Shown: piece after piece, positions 56,881 to 64,000 of the stretch
How the letters are laid out: each line of letters starts with the position of its first letter
Position numbering within the stretch: position 1 is the stretch's first letter
From: Agrobacterium tumefaciens
GTDB lineage: Bacteria > Pseudomonadota > Alphaproteobacteria > Rhizobiales > Rhizobiaceae
Length of the DNA: 64,000 nucleotides
Assembly (NCBI RefSeq): GCF_013337285.1
Contig: NZ_SUPW01000001.1
Coordinates: forward strand, 496,001-560,000
Direction: 5' to 3'
Notes under the pieces: generated by a model
Told to the model about the DNA's origin: nothing
Seen by the model: only the letters and a program-made list of their open reading frames with translations
The model's database searches: none
Made by a program: the position numbers and the translations under genes

Positions 56881-58071
56881 ATGAGATTGAAATCCACCCG
56901 GCAGGTTCTTTTTGCGAGTGCCGCGCTTCTTGTGCTTTCAGCGCCGGCTTTCGCGCTGGATGGCGGGGATGTGCTGAAGAAGATCAATGCGGCCTATGCC
57001 GCCCAGGGCGGCGAGATCGCCGCTGGCTCGGTTGCCGTCAACGGCTCCACCGTGACGCTGAATGACGTCACCTTCAACGCGGCCGCCGATCCGGCCAAGA
57101 AGTTTCCGGTCGGCAATGTCACGCTCGAAGGCGTCGAGGAAAACAACGGCGGCTACAAGATCAAGAACGCCCGTTTCGACAATATCGACTACAAACAGGA
57201 AAAAGTGGAGATCAAGGCGAGCGACATCTACATGTCCGGCCTCGTCATTCCCGCCGATGCGACCACGGGCACCGTGGATGCGCTGATGTTCTATGACGAA
57301 GCGCATAGCGGTCCGGTTTCCGTTTCCGTCGACGGCAAGCAGGCTTTCTCGCTCGAGGAAAGCACCGCTACGATGTCCGTCAGCGACGACAAGGCCTCGA
57401 TCGGTTTCGAACTCGACGCCTCCGGCTTCAAGGCTGATCTTAGCGAAGTCACCGACCCGGCTACCAAGGACGCGATCGAGAAGCTCGAACTCAAGGCCCT
57501 TTCCGGCGACATGACCATGAGCGGCAGCTGGGAAGTGGCTTCCGGCACCGTCGATGTCGAGGAATACGCCATCGACCTCACCGATGTCGGTCGTCTCAAC
57601 ATGTCGTTCGGCTTCTCCGGCTACACGCTCGCTTTCATCAAGTCGATGCAGGAGACGGTGAAGGCTCAGGCAGCCAACCCGAACAAGGAACAGGCCGACC
57701 AAGCGGCAAGCCTTGCCATGCTCGGCCTGATGCAGCAGCTTTCCTTCGTCAATGCCGAGATCAGCTTCGAAGACGCCAGCATCACCAAGCGCGCCATCGA
57801 TTACGCTGCCAGCCAGCAGGGCATGACGGGCGACCAGCTTGCCCAGACCATCAAGGGCATGGCTCCCATCATGATGGCCTCGCTCAACGTTCCGGAATTG
57901 CAGAACATGGTGTCGGCAGCGATCAACACCTATATCGACAATCCGAAGAACTTCTCGATCACCGCAGAGCCGGAAAAGCCGGTTCCGTTCCCGATGATCA
58001 TGGGCGCTGCGATGGGCGCGCCGAACACCCTGCCGAAAATGCTCGGCGTGACGGTGACGGCAAACGAATAG
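56881..58071 (+). CDS. Periplasmic protein of unknown function
   Basis: 396 residues (GAGGGAAG upstream). Signal peptide ending SAPAFA, then a repetitive beta-rich protein: VNGSTVTLNDVTFN, VGNVTLEGVEENNGGYKI, DIYMSGLVIPAD, with many V/T/S and Asp. A helical stretch (KSMQETVKAQAANPNKEQ) interrupts it at about 255-285. No domain recognised; the pattern recalls AsmA-like or other beta-stacked envelope proteins, which is only resemblance. Single gene with a strong terminator, suggesting independent expression. Confidence 0.75.
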   Translation: MRLKSTRQVLFASAALLVLSAPAFALDGGDVLKKINAAYAAQGGEIAAGSVAVNGSTVTLNDVTFNAAADPAKKFPVGNVTLEGVEENNGGYKIKNARFDNIDYKQEKVEIKASDIYMSGLVIPADATTGTVDALMFYDEAHSGPVSVSVDGKQAFSLEESTATMSVSDDKASIGFELDASGFKADLSEVTDPATKDAIEKLELKALSGDMTMSGSWEVASGTVDVEEYAIDLTDVGRLNMSFGFSGYTLAFIKSMQETVKAQAANPNKEQADQAASLAMLGLMQQLSFVNAEISFEDASITKRAIDYAASQQGMTGDQLAQTIKGMAPIMMASLNVPELQNMVSAAINTYIDNPKNFSITAEPEKPVPFPMIMGAAMGAPNTLPKMLGVTVTANE

Positions 58072-58077
58072 GACGAC

Positions 58078-58107
58078 AAAGCCCCGGTTTAAAACCGGGG
58101 CTTTTTT
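58078..58107 (+). terminator. Strong terminator after the unknown periplasmic protein
   Basis: AAAGCCCCGGTTT (58078-58090) with AAACCGGGGCTTT (58092-58104) and a T run. Perfect 13-bp stem on paper with a very small loop; probably a 10-bp stem in practice. Also serves the convergent SulP gene. Confidence 0.9.
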
Positions 58108-58111
58108 CTAC

Positions 58112-59593
58112 TCAGTGCAACGGGGCCGCCGACGCATCCTGCTTGTCGTGCAGGGCGAAGCGGTCGATCATATGGGCGCTCGCCTCATTGACGCCGATGA
58201 CCTCGACCCGTTTGCCGGTCTTGCGGAACTTCAGGACCACCTTGTCCAAAGCTCCGACCGCCGAAATATCCCAAAGATGCGCCTCGGTGACATCGATCGT
58301 TACCGCCTCCACCTCTTCAGCGAAATCGAAAGCGGCGATGAAGCTCTCCGTCGAGGCGAAGAATATCTGGCCATCGACGCGGTAGATGCGCTCCCGGCCG
58401 TCGGCTGAAAGCTCCGGGCGGACATGGAAAAGCTTTGAGACCTTGCCCGCGAAAAACACGCCGGAGAGAAGCACGCCTGCCAGCACGCCTTTGGCCAGGT
58501 CATGCGTCGCCAGCACGGTGCCGACCGTTACCAGCATAACGATGCTTGACGATGGCGGATTGCGGCTAAGATCGAGGATCGAGCGCCACGAGAAGGTGCC
58601 GATGGACACCATGATCATGACAGCCACCAGAGCCGCCATTGGAATGATGCGCACGAGATCATCAAGCACCAGAATGAGGAACAACAGGAAAGCGCCCGCC
58701 ACGAAGGTGGACAGGCGGCCCCTGCCCCCGGAGCGGACATTGATGACGGACTGGCCGATCATGGCGCAGCCGCCCATGCCGCCGATCAGCGCCGACGCGA
58801 TGTTGCTCGTCCCCTGTCCGATGCATTCCTGGCTCTTGTTGCTGCCCGTATCCGTCATGTCATCGACGATCTGGGCCGTCAGCAGCGATTCCAGCAGGCC
58901 GACGGCGGCCAGTGCGACGGAATAGGGAAAGATGATCTGCAACGTTTCGAAGGTCAACGGCACCTGCGGCAGGGCGAAGATCGGCAGCGTCGAGGGCAGT
59001 TCGCCGAGATCGCCGACGGTGCGGATATCCATGCCGGAAAAAACCGCTACGCAGGTCAAAACGACGATGGCGACCAGCGGTGACGGGATGATTTTCGTGA
59101 CCAGCGGAAAGAGATAGATGATCGCAAGGCCGGCTGCGATCATGACATAGGTTTCGACCGGTACGCCGATCAGTTCGGGCAATTGCGCCATGAAGATCAG
59201 GATCGCCAGCGCATTGACGAAACCGGTCATCACCGAGCGCGAGACGAAGCGCATCACCCGGCCAAGTCTCGCAAATCCCGCCACGATTTGCAGCACGCCC
59301 ATGAGGATGGTGGCGGCAAAGAGATATTGCAGGCCATGCTCCTTGACGAGCGTGACCATCAAGACGGCCGTTGCGGCGGTGGCCGCGGAAATCATGCCCG
59401 GCCGCCCGCCAGTGAAGGCGGAAACACAGGCGATGGCGAAGGAGGCAAACAGCCCCACTTTCGGATCGACACCGGCGATGACGGAAAAGCCGATTGCTTC
59501 GGGAATGAGGGCGAGTGCGACGACGATGCCGGAAAGCACATCGCCGCGAATATTGGAAAACCACTCACGTCTGTAAGTCTGAAATCTGTTCAT
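58112..59593 (-). CDS. SulP-family anion transporter with STAS domain
   Basis: 493 residues. About 11-14 membrane segments with [40 protein letters not shown] and [12 protein letters not shown] typical of SulP. The C-terminal STAS domain begins near residue 390 ([14 protein letters not shown] ... [17 protein letters not shown]). Transports sulfate or bicarbonate; which cannot be told here. Single gene. Confidence 0.9.
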   Translation of the reverse strand: MNRFQTYRREWFSNIRGDVLSGIVVALALIPEAIGFSVIAGVDPKVGLFASFAIACVSAFTGGRPGMISAATAATAVLMVTLVKEHGLQYLFAATILMGVLQIVAGFARLGRVMRFVSRSVMTGFVNALAILIFMAQLPELIGVPVETYVMIAAGLAIIYLFPLVTKIIPSPLVAIVVLTCVAVFSGMDIRTVGDLGELPSTLPIFALPQVPLTFETLQIIFPYSVALAAVGLLESLLTAQIVDDMTDTGSNKSQECIGQGTSNIASALIGGMGGCAMIGQSVINVRSGGRGRLSTFVAGAFLLFLILVLDDLVRIIPMAALVAVMIMVSIGTFSWRSILDLSRNPPSSSIVMLVTVGTVLATHDLAKGVLAGVLLSGVFFAGKVSKLFHVRPELSADGRERIYRVDGQIFFASTESFIAAFDFAEEVEAVTIDVTEAHLWDISAVGALDKVVLKFRKTGKRVEVIGVNEASAHMIDRFALHDKQDASAAPLH

Positions 59594-59749
59594 TTGATTT
59601 TTTTCGCAAAGAATGACGCACCGGCCGGAGCCATGTCCGGTAGATCGAAAAACGAATGTCGGTGCTTTGCGTTGTCTGGCGGATCGGCGGCCAGAAGAGC
59701 CACCCGGGATTTCACCGGGTCCGTGGTGAGTAATCCACCTATAAACGGC

Positions 59750-59783
59750 AAAAAAGCGGGCGGCAAGTTGCGCGCCCGCTTTT
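59750..59783 (-). terminator. Terminator of the chemoreceptor gene
   Basis: AAAAGCGGGC (59752-59761) with GCCCGCTTTT (59774-59783); on the minus strand a T-run TTTTTT follows. It also works on the plus strand in principle, but no gene ends there. Confidence 0.75.
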
Positions 59784-59803
59784 CGATGCCCACGAATAAG
59801 GCG

Positions 59804-61909
59804 TCAGGCCGCTTCGCGCAGACCATACCCCTGCATATCCATATCGCTTAACCGGAACTGCTGGACTAGTTCCTTGAGACGGGTGGTCTCGCCCGCCAGC
59901 ATGGCGCTGGCGGCATTGTTTTCCTCGACCATGGCGGCGTTCTGCTGCGTGCCCTGATCCAGATGGTTGACAGTGGTGTTGATCTCGGAAAGCCCGAGCG
60001 ACTGCTCCCTCGTCGCGACGGCGATGGCTTCGATATGGCCGTTGATCGTCTTCACCGAGCCGCCGATGCGCGACAGCGCCGCGCCGGTTTCCCGCACGAA
60101 ACGCGCACCGTCCTTCACCTCGGTGCTGGAGTTGCGGATCAGCACCTTGATCTCGGCCGCCGCTTTTGCAGAGCGCTGGGCCAGTTCGCGCACTTCCTGG
60201 GCGACGACGGCGAAACCGCGTCCCGCCTGACCGGCGCGGGCAGCCTCGACACCAGCGTTCAGCGCGAGAAGGTTGGTCTGAAAGGCGATCTCATCGATGA
60301 CGCTGATAATGCTGCCGATCTTGCCGGATGACTGCTCGATCTTTTCCATGGCCATGATGGTGTCGACGACGAGATCGGCCGTGCGGCTGGCATCCTCATC
60401 GGCAGAATGGGCGACCGTGCGGGCTTCCACCGCACGCTCCGCCGAAATGCGGATATTCGCGGTCAGCTCATCGAGAGCGGCGGCGGTTTCTTCCAGCGAG
60501 GCGGCCTGCTGCTCGGTGCGGCGGGCAAGATCGGCAGCGCTCTGGCTGATCTCCTGGCTGCCGCCGTCGATCGCCACGCTCGATTGCACGACGCCGGACA
60601 TGGCGGCATCCAGCTGGCGGATAGTGCGGTTGAGATCGTGGCGCAGCGTCTCGAAATCCGGAGCAAACGGCTCGTTCAACTCGAAGGAGAGATCACCGGC
60701 GGCGAGGCGGTGCAGCGCTGCCGCAAGGCCGCTTGTCGCCTGCATCAACCGCGCCTGTGCCTCGACCTCTGCCTCGCGCTGGAACAGGGCCTTTTCGTCT
60801 TCGGCCTGTTGCCGGGCCGCAAAAGTCTGGTTCTCCAGTTCAATCTTGGCGATGGCGGCCTGCCGGAAAATTTCCAGCGCCTGCGCCATGGCGCCAAATT
60901 CATCCTTACGACGCAGGCCGGGAACGGCAAATTCGGTTTCACCGTCGGCAAGGCGACGCATCGCGCCGGTGATCAAAGTCGCGGGGCGGGTTATCGAACG
61001 GCCGATGAAATAGACCCCGGCAAAAAGGATCACGACGGTCAGGGCGATGAGGGCGACGACGATCGAAACCGTGGTCTCCGCCGCTTTTTTGTTTTCGAGC
61101 GCGCTGGCCTGCCGCTCCTGCCGATAGGCCGAGGAAATATCAGCGACAACGGGAAGCAGCGTATTGTAGGCGGAGGCGACCGTTTCGCGCGCCTTTTGCT
61201 CCTCCAGCACGGCCTGCGCATAAAATCGGAAGGCGGCGGTGTAGATCTCCAGAGCATCCATGATGCGCTGGCGTTCCGCACCCGGCCGGTATTCCAGCTT
61301 CACCAGCGCCTTGAAGGTTTCCACCTCGGCGGCGTGTTTCGTCGCATAGGTTTCATCGCGCCGCAGGATGAAATCCTTTTCATGCCGACGCATCATCAAC
61401 ATGCTGGCGCGGATTTCGGCATTGGCGACGGCATCGATGAGTTTTTCGATGGAATGCACGCCATTGCGCATCGCGCCTTCAAGGCCGTCCGTGGGGGTGA
61501 GGCCAAGCTCGTGGTTTTTGGAAACCAGCGCCTTCATGCGGGTGCCATAGGTCACCGCGCCCTGCCCCAGGGCATCAAGCTTCATGCGGGTCTGCGAGGT
61601 GGCGCTGCCTTCGAGAGAAGCGACCGACTGCTGGACCTTCTCCATTGTCTGGTCGAACTGCGCGACGGAATTCATATCCCTGGAAAGCAGAAAATCGCGC
61701 TGGTGCAGGCGGCTTTCATGCAGCGTGTCCACCAGCGTCGTCAGGACCCCGTCCCTCTCTATCAGCGTGTCTTCGGCAACGCGATGACGCGCCTCCATTT
61801 CCCTCTGCCACAACAGCATGCCCGCGATGACGGCGATGCCGCAAAGCGCAGCCAGCGCCAGCATGGACACGCGATGCGCTATCTTGAACGTCGAAACCAG
61901 CGAAAACAT
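59804..61909 (-). CDS. Methyl-accepting chemotaxis protein
   Basis: 701 residues. Membrane helix 1 at about 12-34, periplasmic helical region about 35-285 (large, all-helical, possibly an HBM-like sensor), helix 2 at about 287-308, HAMP, a long coil and a second HAMP-like part, then the signalling hairpin EIAFQTNLLALNAGVEAARAG. No C-terminal NWETF-like CheR tether is present. Senses an unknown ligand and controls CheA. Isolated from chemotaxis genes. Confidence 0.93.
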   Translation of the reverse strand: MFSLVSTFKIAHRVSMLALAALCGIAVIAGMLLWQREMEARHRVAEDTLIERDGVLTTLVDTLHESRLHQRDFLLSRDMNSVAQFDQTMEKVQQSVASLEGSATSQTRMKLDALGQGAVTYGTRMKALVSKNHELGLTPTDGLEGAMRNGVHSIEKLIDAVANAEIRASMLMMRRHEKDFILRRDETYATKHAAEVETFKALVKLEYRPGAERQRIMDALEIYTAAFRFYAQAVLEEQKARETVASAYNTLLPVVADISSAYRQERQASALENKKAAETTVSIVVALIALTVVILFAGVYFIGRSITRPATLITGAMRRLADGETEFAVPGLRRKDEFGAMAQALEIFRQAAIAKIELENQTFAARQQAEDEKALFQREAEVEAQARLMQATSGLAAALHRLAAGDLSFELNEPFAPDFETLRHDLNRTIRQLDAAMSGVVQSSVAIDGGSQEISQSAADLARRTEQQAASLEETAAALDELTANIRISAERAVEARTVAHSADEDASRTADLVVDTIMAMEKIEQSSGKIGSIISVIDEIAFQTNLLALNAGVEAARAGQAGRGFAVVAQEVRELAQRSAKAAAEIKVLIRNSSTEVKDGARFVRETGAALSRIGGSVKTINGHIEAIAVATREQSLGLSEINTTVNHLDQGTQQNAAMVEENNAASAMLAGETTRLKELVQQFRLSDMDMQGYGLREAA

Positions 61910-62229
61910 TCAACCCTCGTTTGTGAAAACTCATGGGGGATAAATGGGGGGGCAAGACTTAAGAACTCCTCTACCGGATTTGTCAGTTTGATTAAGTTTT
62001 TGTGACAATCCACAGGCCGCATGGGAGCGCGATATGCGATGCCTGATGCATCCCGGAAACCGCGATGCCGGCACTCCTGCCGCAACGATGGGGCCACAAA
62101 GGGCGGCGCGCCAGCGCCGCCTTCGCCGCAGGGCTCGACACCCGCTTTTCGTCCCAGAAGCCAAGCTGGCTAAGGAAAAGCAGAGATTTGCAACGACCCA
62201 GATCGGCCTCCGTTGGCCGGGTGCGGAGC
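61910..62229. other. 320-base gap between chemoreceptor and creD
   Basis: No convincing gene. Contains a GC hairpin GGCGGCG/CGCCGCC near 62101-62121. The chemoreceptor promoter must lie in the first part; the remainder shows no coding bias I can support. Confidence 0.5.
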
Positions 62230-63675
62230 CTATATCGTGCTGCTCACGGGCTGCCGTGCGCCGGATGCATTAGCTCCGTACCAGTCCACCCGGCGGGTGG
62301 CGAACATGGTGGCGGCAATGGCGATGAAGGAAATCACCGCGCCGGCCACCAGCGCATATTCGTCTTCATTCAGAACCAGATACATGACACCATAGGAAAC
62401 CGCCAGAACGGTAAACAGCGCCACACCATTCTTACGACTATTGGTTGTGCTTCCGAGATAAAAGGCAATCAGTGCCGCCGTCGATAGCGAGGCCGCGGCA
62501 TAGGCGATGGTGAAGCCGGTATGCTCCGCGAGCGCCAGCAGCAGCACGTAAAAAACGATCAGCGCGAGCCCGGTCAACACGTACTGTATCCAGTGCACGC
62601 TGCTGCCGCCCCTGAGTTCGACGATAAAGACGGCAAGAAAGACCAGCGAGATGAAGCCTATCGAATATTTCAGCGTGCGTGCGATGATCTGGTAGAACTT
62701 CACGGGCTCGACGAGGTTGATCGTCATCAGGCTGTTCGTCAGCGGCAGGCGCGAACCCTCCGCTACCCGGTCTATGCCCCTTGCGAGATAGGGGATTGTC
62801 CAATTGGCCGTGAAATCCGAGGCGGTGACGGTCTTTTCCTCCGGCAGGAACAGGCCTTCAAAACCGGGATGCGGCCAGTTGGCCTTTGCCGACAAACGCG
62901 TGGTCTGGCCAGCGGGCGCAACGGCAAAGCTGCCGGAACCGTTCAGCGAGAAGGCTATATCGAAGTCGAAGCCTTTTGCGACAAGGTCTCTTTCAATCGA
63001 TCTGTGCACGCCTGCATCGGATCTGATAGACGGATCCTGACCGGTACGGGGCGCTATTACCGAGATATCACGCATGCCGGGATCGAACGGCAACACCGGA
63101 CCGCCATCAATCCTGACACCGGCGCTCGACCTTATACCGGTAATGTCCTGTATGCTGAGGACCAAAATGGCGCTGTCCAGACGCGGCGTGCCGGAGAAAC
63201 GGGCGAGATCCTGAAGGATGCCGGCACCGAAACGGCCATTCAGGACAAGGTTGCCACTATAGACGGGCAGGCTGTAGATCGACAGCCGCTTCTCCTCGGT
63301 CTTCAGATCGGCCACGACATCAAGCGTTTCCGGCATGACCAGCACCCATTCCGTCGTGCGGTCGACGATGCTCTGGCCATTCACCTCGCGGCGGCGGTCA
63401 ACATCGAAAGGCACGGCAAGATAGGGGCCGTTCACCACCTGATCGCCACCCCAGCCGCTGGCGATACGGCCTGAAACGTCCTCCGCCCGCGAGGCCCGCT
63501 CTTCTGTCAGCGCCCAGACAAGAAGGAGCGGCACGAGCAGAACCATCGATATGAAACCGATCATCAGGAACTTTGCGCCCGGCGACCGCAGGCTGACGGC
63601 GAGGCCATTGCGCGGCGGGGCTGGAGGTATCTGCCCACCCACCGGGGCAAGGTCTTTTTCCGTTTCATGTGCCAT
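62230..63675 (-). CDS. creD: Cell envelope integrity protein CreD
   Basis: 481 residues. Membrane helix at about 36-58, a large periplasmic domain (WGGDQVVNGPYLAVPFDVD, TEWVLVMPETLDVVADLKTE, GSGSFAVAPAGQTTRLSA), and four to five further helices after residue 320 (IVELRGGSSVHWIQYVLTG). Matches the CreD inner-membrane family. In E. coli it belongs to the CreBC regulon; neither creB nor creC is in this window. Confidence 0.9.
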   Translation of the reverse strand: MAHETEKDLAPVGGQIPPAPPRNGLAVSLRSPGAKFLMIGFISMVLLVPLLLVWALTEERASRAEDVSGRIASGWGGDQVVNGPYLAVPFDVDRRREVNGQSIVDRTTEWVLVMPETLDVVADLKTEEKRLSIYSLPVYSGNLVLNGRFGAGILQDLARFSGTPRLDSAILVLSIQDITGIRSSAGVRIDGGPVLPFDPGMRDISVIAPRTGQDPSIRSDAGVHRSIERDLVAKGFDFDIAFSLNGSGSFAVAPAGQTTRLSAKANWPHPGFEGLFLPEEKTVTASDFTANWTIPYLARGIDRVAEGSRLPLTNSLMTINLVEPVKFYQIIARTLKYSIGFISLVFLAVFIVELRGGSSVHWIQYVLTGLALIVFYVLLLALAEHTGFTIAYAAASLSTAALIAFYLGSTTNSRKNGVALFTVLAVSYGVMYLVLNEDEYALVAGAVISFIAIAATMFATRRVDWYGANASGARQPVSSTI

Positions 63676-63871
63676 TCTGAAATCCTTCTAAATATGATCG
63701 CGCCGAAACCGAAAGCGAAGTTCGGCCGGCGCTGTCCCAAGTTTAAAACCCCTGATAGTCTTGCGTTCCCAAAATGGGCGCGAATCTATACTGGGATCGG
63801 ATTTCGGCTGATTACGCTCGGAATTCCGTTAAACTCGCGGTAAAATTGTGACTTTGCCGAGGTCGTTGCAA

Positions 63872-63906
63872 AAACAGAAAGGGCCGGCGTTGCAGCCAGC
63901 CCCTTT
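63872..63906 (-). terminator. Terminator of aspS
   Basis: Minus-strand stem AAAGGGGCTGGC/GCCGGCCCTTT with one bulge and a G-T pair, loop TGCAAC, then CTGTTTTT. Lies about 24 bases after the aspS stop. Confidence 0.75.
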
Positions 63907-63929
63907 GTTCAAAACCCTTATGGGGCAGA

Positions 63930-64000
63930 TCAGTCTTTCTTGGACGGAACCACGCGCAGAGCCAGTTCGCGAAGCTGCGTCGGCGTTGCCGGCGACGGGG
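63930..64000 (-). CDS. aspS: Aspartyl-tRNA synthetase, C-terminal end only
   Basis: The last 23 codons are visible, ending PTQLRELALRVVPSKKD and a TGA at 63932-63930; the gene runs out of the window. The preceding residues (PSPATP) and this ending resemble the C-terminus of bacterial aspartyl-tRNA synthetases (E. coli ends in an APSFANPTALAELSIQVV-type tail). Too short for certainty. Confidence 0.55.
   Translation of the reverse strand, partial: PSPATPTQLRELALRVVPSKKD

Noticed and set aside
59590..59826. Small minus-strand frame between sulP and the chemoreceptor
   Set aside because: It covers the chemoreceptor terminator and lacks a ribosome-binding site or family features.
60407..62005. 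532-codon open frame opposite the chemoreceptor
   Set aside because: Antisense shadow with no recognisable domain; the chemoreceptor signature lies on the other strand.

Overview
The window looks like ordinary chromosome from an Agrobacterium/Rhizobium-group alphaproteobacterium. The reasons are a class III photolyase of the Agrobacterium PhrA type, the gene order ihfA-fabH-plsX-DUF177-cytochrome c chaperone-bamE, the block glyA-nrdR-ribD-ribE-ribH-nusB, the LdtR/L,D-transpeptidase pair, a magnesium-type HemB, and several palindromic intergenic repeats of rhizobial character. No rRNA operon, prophage, IS element, integrase or CRISPR array was seen. The species assignment is inference from gene content, not a database match.

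Layout. 1-3.7 kb: 3' end of an ExoD-type gene, small membrane and DUF proteins, tRNA-Asn(GTT), a secreted TIGR02594 protein and an Ogt methyltransferase. 3.8-8.7 kb: photolyase, then a tight unit cysK-alaX-sseA in which the sulfurtransferase is fused to a GNAT domain. 8.8-20.3 kb: DHFR-like reductase, DUF4344, DUF1203, PilZ, a Tat-exported CpdB-type phosphoesterase behind a Pho-box-like site, a LysR/AzoR divergent pair, a membrane diguanylate cyclase, HlyU, IlvA and TrkH.

20.3-31.1 kb is the most structured part. It holds a copZ-type chaperone, a five-gene Opp/Dpp/Nik-class ABC importer, and a copA-ferredoxin reductase-cueR operon. Both copZ and copA sit behind promoters with the overlong 19-bp spacer typical of CueR/HmrR control, so a small copper regulon can be read from the DNA. 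The ABC importer follows cueR on the same strand and carries unexplained dyads in its internal gaps.

31.1-47.1 kb: tRNA-Leu(UAA), an SNase-like protein, merR-ihfA-fabH-plsX-DUF177-chaperone facing bamE, proton pyrophosphatase, an MFS transporter, and nusB-ribH and ribE-ribD-nrdR-glyA, split by a LysE-family exporter. ribD carries an in-frame palindromic repeat of about 180 bp. 47.2-64 kb: Tat-type L,D-transpeptidase and LdtR, DUF6163, serine hydrolase, hemB, RDD protein, Bpt, a lone AbrB antitoxin-like gene, parC, an unknown periplasmic protein, SulP transporter, chemoreceptor, CreD and the 3' end of aspS.

Strongest leads: the repeat inside ribD, the sseA-GNAT fusion, the paired TTGAC-N4-GTCAA dyads inside the ABC importer operon, and the copper regulon with an embedded ferredoxin reductase. 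No wholly new multi-gene system is proven by the sequence alone.
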